From the NCBI RefSeq assembly GCF_027587375.1, contig NZ_JAMXIC010000010.1, positions 1-64,000 of the forward strand: a stretch of DNA of 64,000 nt, read 5' to 3'. Positions within the stretch are counted from its first letter, which is position 1. Each line of letters opens with the position of its first letter. The notes beneath the pieces were generated by a model, which worked only from the letters and a program-made list of their open reading frames with translations, searched no databases and was not told the DNA's origin. Below, piece by piece: positions 1-8,787 of this stretch. The position numbers and the translations under genes are program-made. Origin of the DNA: Arthrobacter sp. B2a2-09. Its GTDB lineage: Bacteria > Actinomycetota > Actinomycetes > Actinomycetales > Micrococcaceae.

Positions 1-231
1 TGGCGCCGCGTGGTGGCAACGGCTGTCCAGCTGGGCATCCCGGTTCCCGTGTTCTCCTCCTCGCTGGCCTACTACGATGGACTTCGCCGCAAGCGCCTCG
101 CCGCAGCGGTCATCCAGGGACAGCGCGACCTCTTCGGTGCGCACACCTACGGCCGCGTCGACGCCGAGGGTACCTTCCACACCCTGTGGGGCGAAGACAA
201 GTCCGAGATCTCGGCAATCGACACGCACTAG
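1..231 (+). CDS. gnd: 6-phosphogluconate dehydrogenase, C-terminal fragment
   Basis: This is the last 76 codons of a gene that begins before the window; the frame is open from base 1 and stops with TAG. The translation contains [13 protein letters not shown] and GTFHTLW, which are typical of the C-terminal tail of decarboxylating 6-phosphogluconate dehydrogenase in the oxidative pentose phosphate pathway. The tail reaches into the partner subunit of the dimer and contributes to the substrate site in this family. It is a housekeeping gene and marks the chromosomal edge of the accessory region that follows. Identification is firm for so short a piece because the motif is highly conserved. Confidence 0.93.
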   Translation, partial: WRRVVATAVQLGIPVPVFSSSLAYYDGLRRKRLAAAVIQGQRDLFGAHTYGRVDAEGTFHTLWGEDKSEISAIDTH

Positions 232-813
232 CGCGAGTTTGGGTCCACCGTACTAACCAGAGAAACGGGTCGGTTGCTTGGCTTCCGCAGTGTTACCAGG
301 CCCCACGCCGCACCTCATTGGTCGGCCGCCGGGTTAGTACAGTTGGGCGTTTCTCCATCAGAGGCAGGAAGCCGCGTGAGCGCCCGGGAGGATTCGTGTC
401 AGTTTGAGGCATGACAGTTTTCCGTCTGGGTGAGTGGCCTCAGCGGGGACGCCTCCTCCGCGGAACGTCCTACCAAAGCAAGACGAATGGCGCTCGAAAA
501 GCATCTGGCGCTGAAAATTATGGGCTAGGGTTGGCTGGTAATTCCTGAGACCTCGAACCGCACGCTGTCCGCCTTGCACCGGGCGACCTGGATCACGGCT
601 ACCTCGAAACCAGATGGCAACGCCACGGGCGGTCGATTCGTCCACGAGCGCGACACTGAAGGCTTTGTGATTGCGCTCGTAACAAGGATGCCCTGCCAGG
701 ACTGAATGCAGGGCGCGTGAAGGCGCCAAATTGTTCGGCTATCGCGTTGACGACCCCGGAGTTGACGTAGACAGGCAGGACGGAGGGCGCCGCCAGGGGT
801 GACGGCTGTGCTG
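232..813. other. Gap without a supported gene, possibly decayed DNA
   Basis: About 580 bases lie between the gnd stop and the end of the broken aldehyde dehydrogenase. Open frames of 73 to 123 codons exist on the minus strand, but they overlap one another, have no convincing ribosome binding site and match no family I recognise. Because the neighbouring aldehyde dehydrogenase is itself frameshifted, this stretch may be the eroded remains of a gene. No tRNA, strong terminator or repeat was seen. Confidence 0.4.
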
Positions 814-2258
814 TCACCATTCGACGGCGATGTACTTGGTCTCGAGGAATTCGTGAATGCCGTGGTGGCCGCCTTCGCGTCCGATGCCGCTTTGCTTGAC
901 GCCGCCGAAGGGTGCTGCCGGGTCGGAAAAGATGCCGGTGTTCACGCCCACCATGCCTGCGTGGACCCGCTCGGCGACCCGCAGTGCGCGGGCGAGGTCA
1001 GCGCTGAAGACATAGGAGCCGAGTCCCATGTCCGTGGCGTTGGCCATGGCGACCACCTGGTCCTCGTCGGTGAAACCCACGACCGGGGCGACTGGCCCGA
1101 AGAGTTCCTGATTCAGAATGGCCGCGTCCGGTGCCACGTCGGTCAATACCGTGGGCGGGAAATAGTAGCCGGGACCGGCGGGAACTTCCGTGGCCGTGGC
1201 ACGCTGGGCTCCCGCCTGGAGGGCGGACTCCACGACGTCCTGCAGGCCTTCGAGCGCGGCCTTGCTGGCCAGCGGACCGACCTCGGTTGAGGCGTCGTGG
1301 CCCGGGCCCAGGCGCAGGGATTCCATGGCCTGGACGAACTTGGCGGTGAATTCCGCGCGGATGGCGTTGTGGACGTAGAAGCGGTTTGCCGCCGTGCAGG
1401 CTTCGGCGTTGTGGCGCATCTTGGCGGTCATGGCCGCGTCCACCGCCTTGTCCACGTCTGCGTCTTCGAAGACGATGAAGGGCGCGTTGCCGCCAAGTTC
1501 CATGCCGGTGTTCAGGACACGGCCGCTGGCCTGGGCAAGCAGCTGCCTGCCCACGGCGGTGGAACCGGTGAACGAGAGCATCTGAACGGGGCTGGACTCG
1601 ATCAGCGCTGCCACGACCTCCTTGTCCCGTCGGGTGGGCACGATGTTGATTGCGCCGTTGGGCACGCCTGCCTGGGTCAGGAGTTCGGCGATCCTCAAAG
1701 CGGTGAGGGGTGTTTGGTTGGACGGCTTGACGACGACGGTGCAGCCTGCGGCCAGCGCCGGCGCCAGTTTGCGGGTGATCATGGCTGCGGGCAGGTTCCA
1801 TGGCGTGATGGCGAGAACGACGCCGACGGGCTGGGATATCTCCATGATCCGGCGGTTCCCGGTGGGGGATTCCCGGAGGGAACCGGGCAGCCGCACAGCT
1901 TCTTCGCTGAACCACCGGAAGAATTCCGCAGCATAGTCTGCTTCCGCGAGGGCGTCAGCCTGCGCCTTGCCGTTTTCGGCGATGATCAGGTCAGCGATCT
2001 CTTCCCGGTGCGCCGTCAGGATTTCAAAACCGGACCGGAGAACTTCAGCTCGCTGCCGGGGGTGCACGCACCCCAAGGAACAAGTGCCCTGTGCGCAGCC
2101 TCAGCGGCCGCAAGTCCGTCGACCACGGAGCCGTTGGCGACGTCGACAATCGTCTTCCCGGTGGCGGGATCCTCCACCGGAAAAACAGAGCCGTCTGAGG
2201 CGTGGCGGAATCCGCCGTCGATGAAGAGCCCGCTGGGGCCGGTGAAAGAGTCTGTCAT
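814..2258 (-). pseudogene. Aldehyde dehydrogenase (succinate-semialdehyde type), frameshifted
   Basis: Two adjacent frames together give a full NAD(P)-dependent aldehyde dehydrogenase of about 481 residues, the normal family length. The N-terminal part begins at ATG 2258 behind a good AAGGAAT site and runs to PWGACTP; the rest (RQRAEVLRSG onward) continues in the next frame down to 814. A single missing C in the C-run at 2058-2062 explains the break. The C-terminal part keeps the core: TPWNLP, GSTAVG, MELGGNAP (general base Glu) and the nucleophile in EACTAANR. It is the last gene of the minus-strand operon after the CoA transferase. Family resemblance is to succinate- or glutarate-semialdehyde dehydrogenases; the substrate is not certain. 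It is either a real pseudogene or a homopolymer sequencing error. Confidence 0.82.
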
Positions 2259-2308
2259 TGCTATTCCTTACAACGCTCGTGGTTCCACAGCTTCGCGAAG
2301 CGTGGCGG

Positions 2309-3511
2309 TCAAGTGGATGGGGGCGCCGTCTTCACCAAGGGGTGCAGCAGTTCTGCGTTGTGCTGGCCCAGGTCCGGCACCGGTCCGGGCCGGGCGGACA
2401 AGCCGTCGAAGACCAGAGGGGAGCGGGGGAGCATCAGGGGCGTGCCGTCTTGGTGGGCCGCCCTGGGGTCCTCGAGCGGGGTGAAGAGGTTCCGGTGCGC
2501 GAGTTGAGGGCAGTTGCGGACGTCTTCGATGGTCTGGGCGGCGCCTGCTGGTTGGCCGGCTTCACGGAGCTTGGCCGTGGCTTCGTCGCGGGAGAGGTTT
2601 CCGTGGGCGGCCCACTCTTCCAGGGCTGGCAGAATCAGGGTCTTCATGTTGCTGGCGCGTTTGAGCACGGTGTCCAGTTCGGGGTCGCTGGCGAGTTCGG
2701 GGCGTTCCATGGCGTTGCAGCAGCGCTGCCACATGTCGTCGGTGGGGATGACGATGGAGATCCATCCTCCGTCGGCGGCGCGGAAGGCTCCCACGGGGCT
2801 GAACTCGTCGGCCCCGCGGGTGGGTACGGCGCCGGTGAATTCGTGCAGGGTCAGGGGGCGTTCGAGCAGGGCGGCTCCGACGTCGTACATGGCGGTGTCG
2901 ACGTGGCAGCCCTGGCCGGTGGTCGCGCGTCCCGCGAGCCCGGTGAGGATGCCCAGGGCTCCCCAGATACCGGCGAGCAGGTCCATCGTGGACATCGGTG
3001 CCAGCCCGGGAGGGGCATCGGCAGACGGGCCGATGAGGCTGCTGAGGCCGCTCATGGCCTGGATGACGGAGTCGAAAGCTGGCCACTTGGCGTACGGTCC
3101 GCCGGATGCACCGAATCCGGTGATTTCGCAGATCACCAGGCGCGGGTACTGGGCACGGAGGTCCTCGCGGCTGAAGCCTTGGCGGGCGAGGGCGCCGGGG
3201 CGGAGGTTGGAAACCAGGACATCGGCCGTCTTGAGCAGGACGGCGAACTGTTCCTTGTCTTCGGGGGAGTCCAGGTCAAGGGTGATGGATTTTTTGCCCC
3301 GGCTGTAGGAGGCGAAGCCGCCGCTGATGTAATCGTCGTCGGTGCCTTTGCGGGGCTCGTACACGCGGCGTGGGTCTCCGGTGCCGGGCCGTTCGATCTT
3401 GATGACTTCGGCGCCGGCGTCGGCGAGGATCGAAGTGCAGTAGGGTCCTGCGATGTACTGCTCGAGGGAGAGAACGCGGATGCCTTCGAGGAGGCGGGGT
3501 GTTTCGCTCAT
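2309..3511 (-). CDS. Family III CoA transferase (CaiB/BaiF type)
   Basis: A 400-residue CoA transferase that would move CoA from a donor such as succinyl-CoA to a carboxylic acid. The N-terminal LLEGIRVLSLEQYIAGPY and KIERPGTGDPRR are hallmark family III motifs, and Asp177 in STMDLLAG matches the catalytic aspartate. An upstream extension of the frame is rejected because ATG 3511 overlaps the stop of the MaoC-type gene in an ATGA junction, implying translational coupling. Its neighbours, a MaoC hydratase and a CitE lyase, suggest it activates a C5 dicarboxylate such as itaconate or mesaconate (inference by analogy with the Pseudomonas itaconate locus). Other acids are possible. Confidence 0.88.
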   Translation of the reverse strand: MSETPRLLEGIRVLSLEQYIAGPYCTSILADAGAEVIKIERPGTGDPRRVYEPRKGTDDDYISGGFASYSRGKKSITLDLDSPEDKEQFAVLLKTADVLVSNLRPGALARQGFSREDLRAQYPRLVICEITGFGASGGPYAKWPAFDSVIQAMSGLSSLIGPSADAPPGLAPMSTMDLLAGIWGALGILTGLAGRATTGQGCHVDTAMYDVGAALLERPLTLHEFTGAVPTRGADEFSPVGAFRAADGGWISIVIPTDDMWQRCCNAMERPELASDPELDTVLKRASNMKTLILPALEEWAAHGNLSRDEATAKLREAGQPAGAAQTIEDVRNCPQLAHRNLFTPLEDPRAAHQDGTPLMLPRSPLVFDGLSARPGPVPDLGQHNAELLHPLVKTAPPST

Positions 3512-4506
3512 GGCCTTCCTTCGGAATCGGGCTGGGCCGCTGTCCAAACAACGGGGACCCAGGAGAGCACGTCGACGGGCTCGGAACCGGGCCGGTGGGC
3601 CGTGGCGATGACGCGGTACGCCGCGATGTTTCCCTGTTTGTGGGGTGTGAAGTCTTCCAGGACTGCCGTGAAGCTCAGGAGGTCTTCTTCGAAGACAGGG
3701 GCCAGGTGGTCGCAGGAGTGCCAGCCGAGCACCGTGGCGATGGCGGGGTCGATCCGGCTCAAGGCGGCTTGCGCGAGTCCTACCGTGTGGCCTCCGTAGA
3801 CCAGCCTGCGGCCCTGTTGGCCGCGGGCGACATCCCGGTGTGCGGCCGCAAGGTTCTGGGTGATGCGGACCAGCGTCTGGGCCTCGGTGACAGGTTCCCG
3901 CAGAGGATCGTGCACCTGGACGCCCTCGGACGGGAGTGCTGTAGCGGGCATTCCGACCAGGTCCCATGCTCCGGGGGCGAGCTGGATGTACGCGCCGAGG
4001 TCGAGGTGTTCCTCGGCTGCTCCGATTTCACCGGCTTCCTCAAACGCGGAACGGTCCTTGACGGGGATCAGCGCCAGGCGCTCGAAATCAGCGATGATGT
4101 TCCCGGATTCGTCACGTGTGGTCATGGACAGAAGCACCTTGGCGCGCTCAACGCCGGCGTTCGGCCGGGCGAGTTTGGCCGCCTTCGGGGTGACCGTCGT
4201 TTCCAGGGTTGTCCCTACCGGTATTTGGCGCAGGAGCCGGACGTTTCGGTAGAACAGGTTGGCGATGACGCGCCGGGTGGCCACCGTGGACTGGCCGATG
4301 GCGACCTGAAGGACCAAGGCCGGATTGACGAGCCGGTCACCTCCGGTGACTTGCTGCGACAGGGGCGAGCTGAGGGGCAAGCGCAGCGCGTCGCCGGTGA
4401 TGGCCTGGTACTGGGCGGCCAAACCCTCGGTGAGGGTGATGGCCGGCGCTGTCGGCAGGGGTATGCCTACGACGAGTTCTTCGGCGTAGGGTTCCCATAC
4501 GCTCAT
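3508..4506 (-). CDS. MaoC-family enoyl-CoA hydratase (itaconyl/mesaconyl-CoA hydratase-like)
   Basis: A 332-residue protein with two hot-dog-like halves. The N-terminal half carries NPALVLQVAIGQSTVATRR and LFYRNVRLLRQIPVG; the C-terminal half carries AAAHRDVARGQQGRRLVYGG and GHTVGLAQA, the latter resembling the catalytic helix of MaoC hydratases. Double hot-dog hydratases of this size include mesaconyl-CoA and itaconyl-CoA hydratases, which add water to give methylmalyl- or citramalyl-CoA. It overlaps the lyase upstream and the CoA transferase downstream by four bases each, so the three are translated as a unit. The context supports an activation, hydration and cleavage series; the exact acyl-CoA is inferred. 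Confidence 0.8.
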   Translation of the reverse strand: MSVWEPYAEELVVGIPLPTAPAITLTEGLAAQYQAITGDALRLPLSSPLSQQVTGGDRLVNPALVLQVAIGQSTVATRRVIANLFYRNVRLLRQIPVGTTLETTVTPKAAKLARPNAGVERAKVLLSMTTRDESGNIIADFERLALIPVKDRSAFEEAGEIGAAEEHLDLGAYIQLAPGAWDLVGMPATALPSEGVQVHDPLREPVTEAQTLVRITQNLAAAHRDVARGQQGRRLVYGGHTVGLAQAALSRIDPAIATVLGWHSCDHLAPVFEEDLLSFTAVLEDFTPHKQGNIAAYRVIATAHRPGSEPVDVLSWVPVVWTAAQPDSEGRP

Positions 4507-5321
4507 CGGACCGCTCCGGCCAGACGGACGGCAGTGCGGGCACGCTCGATCACGGGCGCGTCGATCATCTGGCCGCGGAACCGGAAAGCGCCGTCGTGGT
4601 TTCGTTCGGTGATCTCCTCCAAAAGGTCCCGGGCCCAGCTCACGTACTCAGGAGCGGGACCGAAAGCTTCGTTGACGGTGTCGATCTGGGATGGATGGAT
4701 GCACAGTTTCCCCGCGAAACCCAGGCCCGCTTCTTGGGCGGCCTGCTGCCGTAGCGATTCCGGATCGCTGAAGTCCGCGTTTGGGCCCGCGATCGCCCAC
4801 TTTCCGGTGGCCGCGGCTGCGTTGATGATGCGCGATTTGGCCCACCCGGTGTGGGTCATGCGCGAGGCGCCGGTGCCTGCCATTGTGGCCAGGAAGTCAT
4901 ATTCGCCGAACATCAACCCAACCACGCGCGGCAAGCGGGCAATGTCGGCCGCCTGCTCCACGCCCTCAGGAGTCTCGATCATCGCAATCAGCGGAGCTCC
5001 GGCAATGCTCCGCGCAGCCAGGGCTGCCGATGCAAGGGTCGACATTGGCAGGACCAGCGGGACGCTTCTCTCGGTCCATTGGTTTGCAGCAGCAGCATCA
5101 TGGGCGAACTGCTCGGTGAGGCTTGCATTGACGCGGACCCAAACGCGGCGGGCGGAGGTCTGGAGGAAACCGTTCGTAAGTCCCCGGGCGGCGGCTTTAT
5201 CGCCATGCGCGACGCCGTCTTCCCAGTCGACCATCACGACGTCGGCGGCCGAGTTGGCGGCTTTGTCCAGGAAGCGCTGTGATGATCCGGGCACGGACAA
5301 GATGCTGCGTGCAGAAGTCAT
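4503..5321 (-). CDS. CitE/HpcH-type acyl-CoA lyase
   Basis: A 272-residue TIM-barrel lyase of the CitE-like family, which cleaves malyl-, methylmalyl- or citramalyl-CoA. It starts with RSILSVPGSSQRFLDKA and shows DWEDGVAHGDK, IETPEG, FGEYDF and GKLCIHPSQ, the usual metal- and CoA-binding elements. It is the first gene of the minus-strand operon, preceded by the GTATAC-type operator at 5415-5436. Next to a MaoC hydratase and a CoA transferase the best guess is citramalyl-CoA cleavage to pyruvate and acetyl-CoA, as in bacterial itaconate use, but that is inference. Confidence 0.86.
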   Translation of the reverse strand: MTSARSILSVPGSSQRFLDKAANSAADVVMVDWEDGVAHGDKAAARGLTNGFLQTSARRVWVRVNASLTEQFAHDAAAANQWTERSVPLVLPMSTLASAALAARSIAGAPLIAMIETPEGVEQAADIARLPRVVGLMFGEYDFLATMAGTGASRMTHTGWAKSRIINAAAATGKWAIAGPNADFSDPESLRQQAAQEAGLGFAGKLCIHPSQIDTVNEAFGPAPEYVSWARDLLEEITERNHDGAFRFRGQMIDAPVIERARTAVRLAGAVR

Positions 5322-5414
5322 GTTCGTTGTTCCTTTTCTTTGATGGATTTAGATGGTGCGTCCGCCATTGTGCAGTGTTTCGACCACGGCCTGAGAGGTC
5401 ACCACATCCACGGA

Positions 5415-5436
5415 AATACCGTATACCAAATACGGA
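5415..5436. promoter_or_regulatory. GTATAC-type operator before the lyase operon
   Basis: The site reads AATACCGTATACC followed by AAATACGGA. It lies in the 133-base gap between the acyl-CoA dehydrogenase stop and the lyase start. The core ATACCGTATACC also occurs at 18223 and closely related forms at 8933, 14613 and 21234. Short palindromes of this kind are typical targets of FCD-type GntR repressors, three of which are encoded nearby; which one binds is unknown. Confidence 0.65.
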
Positions 5437-5454
5437 ATGCCGACAAGGAAATCC

Positions 5455-6630
5455 TTAGTACGAGCGGGGGAGGCCGAGCACCTTGGTGGCCACGAAGGAC
5501 TTGATCATGTTGTTGTTGACTGGCGCCACTTGGAACATGCGGGTTTCGCGGAACTTTCGTTCGACGTCGTATTCGTCGACGAAGCCGTAACCTCCGTGCG
5601 TGTCCAGGCAGGCGTTGCCGGCGGCCCAGCTTGCTTCGGACGCGAGGTGCTTTGCCATGTTTGCTTCGGCGCCACAGGGTTCTCCCGCGTCGAAGAGCCG
5701 TGCCGCTTCGTAGCGCATCATGTCCGCCGCGCGAACCTTCATATAGGCGTCGGTGATGGGGAACTGCACGCCCTGGTTCTCGCCGATTTTGCGGCCAAAG
5801 ACCGTGCGCTTGTTGGCGTAGTCGACGGCCCGGGTGGTGAACCAGTAGCCGTCGCCGATGGCTTCCGATGCCAACAGAATGCGTTCCGCATTCCATCCGT
5901 CGATGACGTAGCGGAAGCCCTTGCCCACCTCCCCGATGACGGCCGACTGCGGGACGCGCATGCCCTTGTAAAAGATCTGGTTGGTGGCGTAGTTGAACAT
6001 CGTGCGGACCTTGACGACTTCCAGGGTCTCCGGTTGCTCGGTGCGCACTTGGCGCAGGTCCACCAGGAAGAGTGTGAGTCCGTGGGTGCGGTCTGCTCCC
6101 TGACCCTGAGGCTTTTCGGAGGTGCGGGCGAGCACGAACGCGAGGTCCGACTCCTCGATCCGGCTGGTCCAGCTCTTGTGGCCGGTAATGACGTAGTCAT
6201 CCCCGTCTTTGACGGCGGCGGTTTCGATGCTCGTCGTATCCGAACCCGCTGCGTCTTCAGTGATCGAGAATGCCTGGAGCCGAAGGTCCCCGGAGGCGAT
6301 CGCTGAAAGGTAGGCGTTTTTCTGCTCCTCGTTTCCGTGACGGAGCAGGGCGCCCATGGTGTACATCTGTGCGTGGCACGCCGCGGAGTGGCCCCCGGAC
6401 TTGTTGATCTCCTCCATGATCACGCTCGCCTCGGTGAGGCCGACACCCAGGCCGCCGTACTCGGTGGGAATCAACGCAGCGAGTAAGCCTTCCTTGGTCA
6501 GCCTGTCCACGAACTCCTGCGGGTACCGGCGGTTGCGGTCGGTCTCCCGCCAGTACTCATCCGGAAACAGGGCACAGAGGGAACGGGTCTTTTCCCGCAG
6601 CTGTTCGATCTGGGGCTTGTTGTTGGGCAT
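5455..6630 (-). CDS. Acyl-CoA dehydrogenase
   Basis: A 391-residue FAD-dependent acyl-CoA dehydrogenase. Visible signatures are GGLGVGLTEASVIMEEI in the N-terminal domain, AFSITEDAAGSDT for FAD and substrate binding, GHKSWTSRIEESD, and THGGYGFVDEYDVERKFRE near the C-terminus. The start at ATG 6630 is chosen because AAGGAG lies just before it; an upstream ATG at 6663 has no such site. The gene is divergent from the CoA transferase at 6824. An acyl-CoA dehydrogenase also accompanies the itaconate genes of Pseudomonas aeruginosa, where its role is unclear. It could dehydrogenate a methylsuccinyl- or related acyl-CoA here; the substrate cannot be read from sequence. Confidence 0.92.
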   Translation of the reverse strand: MPNNKPQIEQLREKTRSLCALFPDEYWRETDRNRRYPQEFVDRLTKEGLLAALIPTEYGGLGVGLTEASVIMEEINKSGGHSAACHAQMYTMGALLRHGNEEQKNAYLSAIASGDLRLQAFSITEDAAGSDTTSIETAAVKDGDDYVITGHKSWTSRIEESDLAFVLARTSEKPQGQGADRTHGLTLFLVDLRQVRTEQPETLEVVKVRTMFNYATNQIFYKGMRVPQSAVIGEVGKGFRYVIDGWNAERILLASEAIGDGYWFTTRAVDYANKRTVFGRKIGENQGVQFPITDAYMKVRAADMMRYEAARLFDAGEPCGAEANMAKHLASEASWAAGNACLDTHGGYGFVDEYDVERKFRETRMFQVAPVNNNMIKSFVATKVLGLPRSY

Positions 6631-6668
6631 CGTTGCTCCTTGAGGTTGGTGTGCTGAACTCACGATAC

Positions 6669-6790
6669 GGAATATATTAGCCAGAACACAAGTGGCAGTT
6701 TCTAGTGGTGAAAGTTCGTGATGCCCCCTTACATGCCCTTGATTTAGGGAATTTTGCCCTCTACCCTGAAGTAGGTTTCTAATATATTCG
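6669..6790. promoter_or_regulatory. Divergent control region with two AATATATT operators
   Basis: The sites GAATATATTAGC (6670-6681) and CTAATATATTCG (6779-6790) are mirror images of each other, about 110 bases apart, one near each of the divergent genes. Each contains the palindrome AATATATT, and a shared extended form is CGAATATATTAG. This AT-rich pair stands out in GC-rich DNA. The nearest regulator is the GntR gene at 8062, which I infer to be the binder. Confidence 0.62.
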
Positions 6791-6823
6791 ACTCATCGCC
6801 GAGTCGGGAGAAGGAAGAATTTC

Positions 6824-7981
6824 ATGAGTCGTTTACCTCTCGAGGGAATCACGGTTGTCTCGCTGGAACAGGCCGTAGCCGCTCCCTTTGCCACGCGCCA
6901 ACTCGCTGATCTGGGCGCGAGGGTCATCAAGGTCGAACGCGATACGGGCGATTTCGCGCGTGGTTATGACAGCAAAGTCAACGGCATGGCGAGCTACTTT
7001 GTATGGCTCAACCGGGGCAAAGAGAGCATCGTCCTCGATCTCAAATCCGCCCAGGGCCTCGAAGCTCTTAGGCGGCTCGTTGCCAAGGCCGACGTCCTTG
7101 TGCAAAACCTCGCTCCCGGCGCGGTGGAACGGTTGGGCTTTGGCGCGGACGACGCCTTGACGATCAATCCCAAGCTCATTCACGTGTCCGTCTCCGGATA
7201 CGGGAAGGGTGGACCGTATGAGCAGAAGAAGGCCTATGACCTCCTTGTCCAGTGCGAATCGGGGCTGCTAAGCGTTACTGGAACGGAAGACTCACCTGCG
7301 AAGGTGGGGGTTTCGATCGCTGACATCTGCGCCGGCATGTACGCATATTCCGGGATACTGACGTCCTTGCTACAAAGGACGTCGACCGGGAGGGGCGACG
7401 TCCTGGAGATTTCCATGCTGGAGGCGCTGGGTGAGTGGATGAGCCAGCCATATTTCTTCGCCGAGTACGGCGGGGCTCCCCCTTCCCGAAGCGGGGCCCA
7501 GCACGCCAGCATCGCACCCTACGGGCCATTCAATACCGCTGACGGGACCGTCTTCTTTGGCATCCAGAACGAGCGTGAGTGGGGCAAGTTCTGCCGGGAA
7601 GTACTGCAGCAACCCGCACTGGCGGAGGAGCCCCGATTCGGAGGGAACGACGCCAGGGTCAATCACCGGGCCGACCTCCACGATGAGATCAACAATGTCC
7701 TGCGATCCCTTCCCACTCAGGTGGTGGTTGAACGGCTCGACGCGGCGTCAATCGCAAACGCTGAACTGCGCGACATGCATGGGTTCTCCGACCACCCACA
7801 ATTGTCCGCGAGAAACCGGTGGCGTGACGTCCCGTCTTCCGTAGGTCCCCTCCGCAGCCTGATCCCCCCGGTGACATCCAGGGAGGCCGGATTCTCCATG
7901 GGCCCGGTGCCTGGGTTGGGGGAGCACACCGAGCAAGTGCTTGCCGAGCTGGGACTGCCACTAGCCGCCGCTGATCGCTAA
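6824..7981 (+). CDS. Family III CoA transferase (second)
   Basis: A 385-residue CaiB/BaiF-type CoA transferase behind a GAGAAGGAAG site. It shows LEGITVVSLEQAVAAPFATR, NRGKESIVLDL, and the catalytic aspartate at Asp167 in SIADICAGMYAY. It shares the fold but little detail with the CoA transferase at 2309, so it is not a recent copy and may use another acid. It is followed by a hairpin and the GntR regulator, and divergently faces the acyl-CoA dehydrogenase with mirrored operators between them. A role in the same organic-acid pathway is likely. Confidence 0.9.
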   Translation: MSRLPLEGITVVSLEQAVAAPFATRQLADLGARVIKVERDTGDFARGYDSKVNGMASYFVWLNRGKESIVLDLKSAQGLEALRRLVAKADVLVQNLAPGAVERLGFGADDALTINPKLIHVSVSGYGKGGPYEQKKAYDLLVQCESGLLSVTGTEDSPAKVGVSIADICAGMYAYSGILTSLLQRTSTGRGDVLEISMLEALGEWMSQPYFFAEYGGAPPSRSGAQHASIAPYGPFNTADGTVFFGIQNEREWGKFCREVLQQPALAEEPRFGGNDARVNHRADLHDEINNVLRSLPTQVVVERLDAASIANAELRDMHGFSDHPQLSARNRWRDVPSSVGPLRSLIPPVTSREAGFSMGPVPGLGEHTEQVLAELGLPLAAADR

Positions 7982-7990
7982 ATCGCTCAT

Positions 7991-8019
7991 GCCGCCGGGC
8001 TCGCCGAGGGCCCGGCGGC
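7991..8019 (+). terminator. GC-rich hairpin after the CoA transferase
   Basis: A perfect 10-base-pair stem, GCCGCCGGGC with GCCCGGCGGC, and a 9-base loop starts ten bases after the stop codon. No long T-run follows, so it is a terminator or an attenuator ahead of the regulator gene. Confidence 0.6.
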
Positions 8020-8061
8020 GATGCTCTATTCTTAGCGGGAGCGTCAGGAGAGAAGGCACTA

Positions 8062-8787
8062 ATGAGTAACCACAGCAGTGATGGCAGTGGTCGCAGGCAG
8101 TTCAGTGATAAAGCCGCGGCCTACGTCCGGGGACTCATCATGTCCGGAGAGTTGAGGCCTGGGACAACCGTCAGGCCGGAGACTGTGGGCCAAGCCCTCA
8201 GCATCTCGACCACCCCTGCCCGCGAAGCCCTCCAAGCACTACGCGTTGAAGGCTTCCTGGACCTGCTCCCGCGGCGCGGCTTTCAGGTGGCGCCACTGAC
8301 CGGACAAGACATCCGGGACCTTTTCCGGGTCCAGGCACTGATAGCCGGTGAGCTGGCAGCGCTAGCGGCAGCTAACTGCACAGAGGATGACCTGGCGGAA
8401 CTGGACGCACTCCACCACGAACTCATCGCGGCCGCACGACGCAATGACCACGAGGTGCTCGAGGATAAGAATCATGCCTTTCATCGCCACATCAACAAGA
8501 TGGCCGGCTCGCGAAAGACTCTCTGGGCTCTCAGCCTGATCACCCGCTACGTCCCGCGACAGTTCTATTCTTCGATTCCCGGATGGCCCCAGGCAACGGT
8601 GACCGACCACGAGGAACTGCTCGAGGGAATCCGGTCGGGGGACACCGACAAGACGCGCGCATCCATGGTGGCGCACATCATCCATTCAGGTGAACTGCTC
8701 GCAGCCAACTTCGACGAACGAATGGCCGCACCCCTTCCGGCAACCGAGGCGGAACCCCTCCAGTCGGATCAGGCGTCACACCGGTAA
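8062..8787 (+). CDS. GntR-family transcriptional regulator (FCD type)
   Basis: A 241-residue regulator with an N-terminal winged helix-turn-helix (roughly residues 15-75, ending in TPAREALQALRVEGFLDLLP) and an all-helical FCD ligand-binding domain. The FCD part contains the metal-binding pattern around DKNHAFHRHINKMAG and a C-terminal MVAHIIHSGELL. The start follows a GGAGAGAAGG site. FCD regulators usually repress neighbouring catabolic genes until an acid or acyl-CoA binds. Its position beside the second CoA transferase and the divergent acyl-CoA dehydrogenase suggests it controls those genes through the AATATATT sites. Confidence 0.9.
   Translation: MSNHSSDGSGRRQFSDKAAAYVRGLIMSGELRPGTTVRPETVGQALSISTTPAREALQALRVEGFLDLLPRRGFQVAPLTGQDIRDLFRVQALIAGELAALAAANCTEDDLAELDALHHELIAAARRNDHEVLEDKNHAFHRHINKMAGSRKTLWALSLITRYVPRQFYSSIPGWPQATVTDHEELLEGIRSGDTDKTRASMVAHIIHSGELLAANFDERMAAPLPATEAEPLQSDQASHR

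Noticed and set aside
358-820. Minus-strand frames of 123 and 73 codons after gnd
   Set aside because: They overlap each other, lack start signals and match nothing recognised; treated as gap sequence.
2050-2070. Programmed ribosomal frameshift in the aldehyde dehydrogenase
   Set aside because: No slippery heptamer with a following structure was seen and aldehyde dehydrogenases are not known to use one; mutation or sequencing error is simpler.
2016-2258. Separate 80-residue protein at the N-terminus of the aldehyde dehydrogenase
   Set aside because: It is the true N-terminus of the enzyme, cut off by one missing base, not an independent gene.
3512-3967. N-terminal extension of the first CoA transferase
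   Set aside because: It overlaps the MaoC gene in full and lacks family sequence; the ATGA junction at 3508-3511 fixes the start.
2258-5343. Long open frames on the plus strand opposite the CoA transferase, hydratase and lyase genes (up to 614 codons)
   Set aside because: They are mirror frames caused by high GC codon bias; translations show no family motifs and lack ribosome binding sites.
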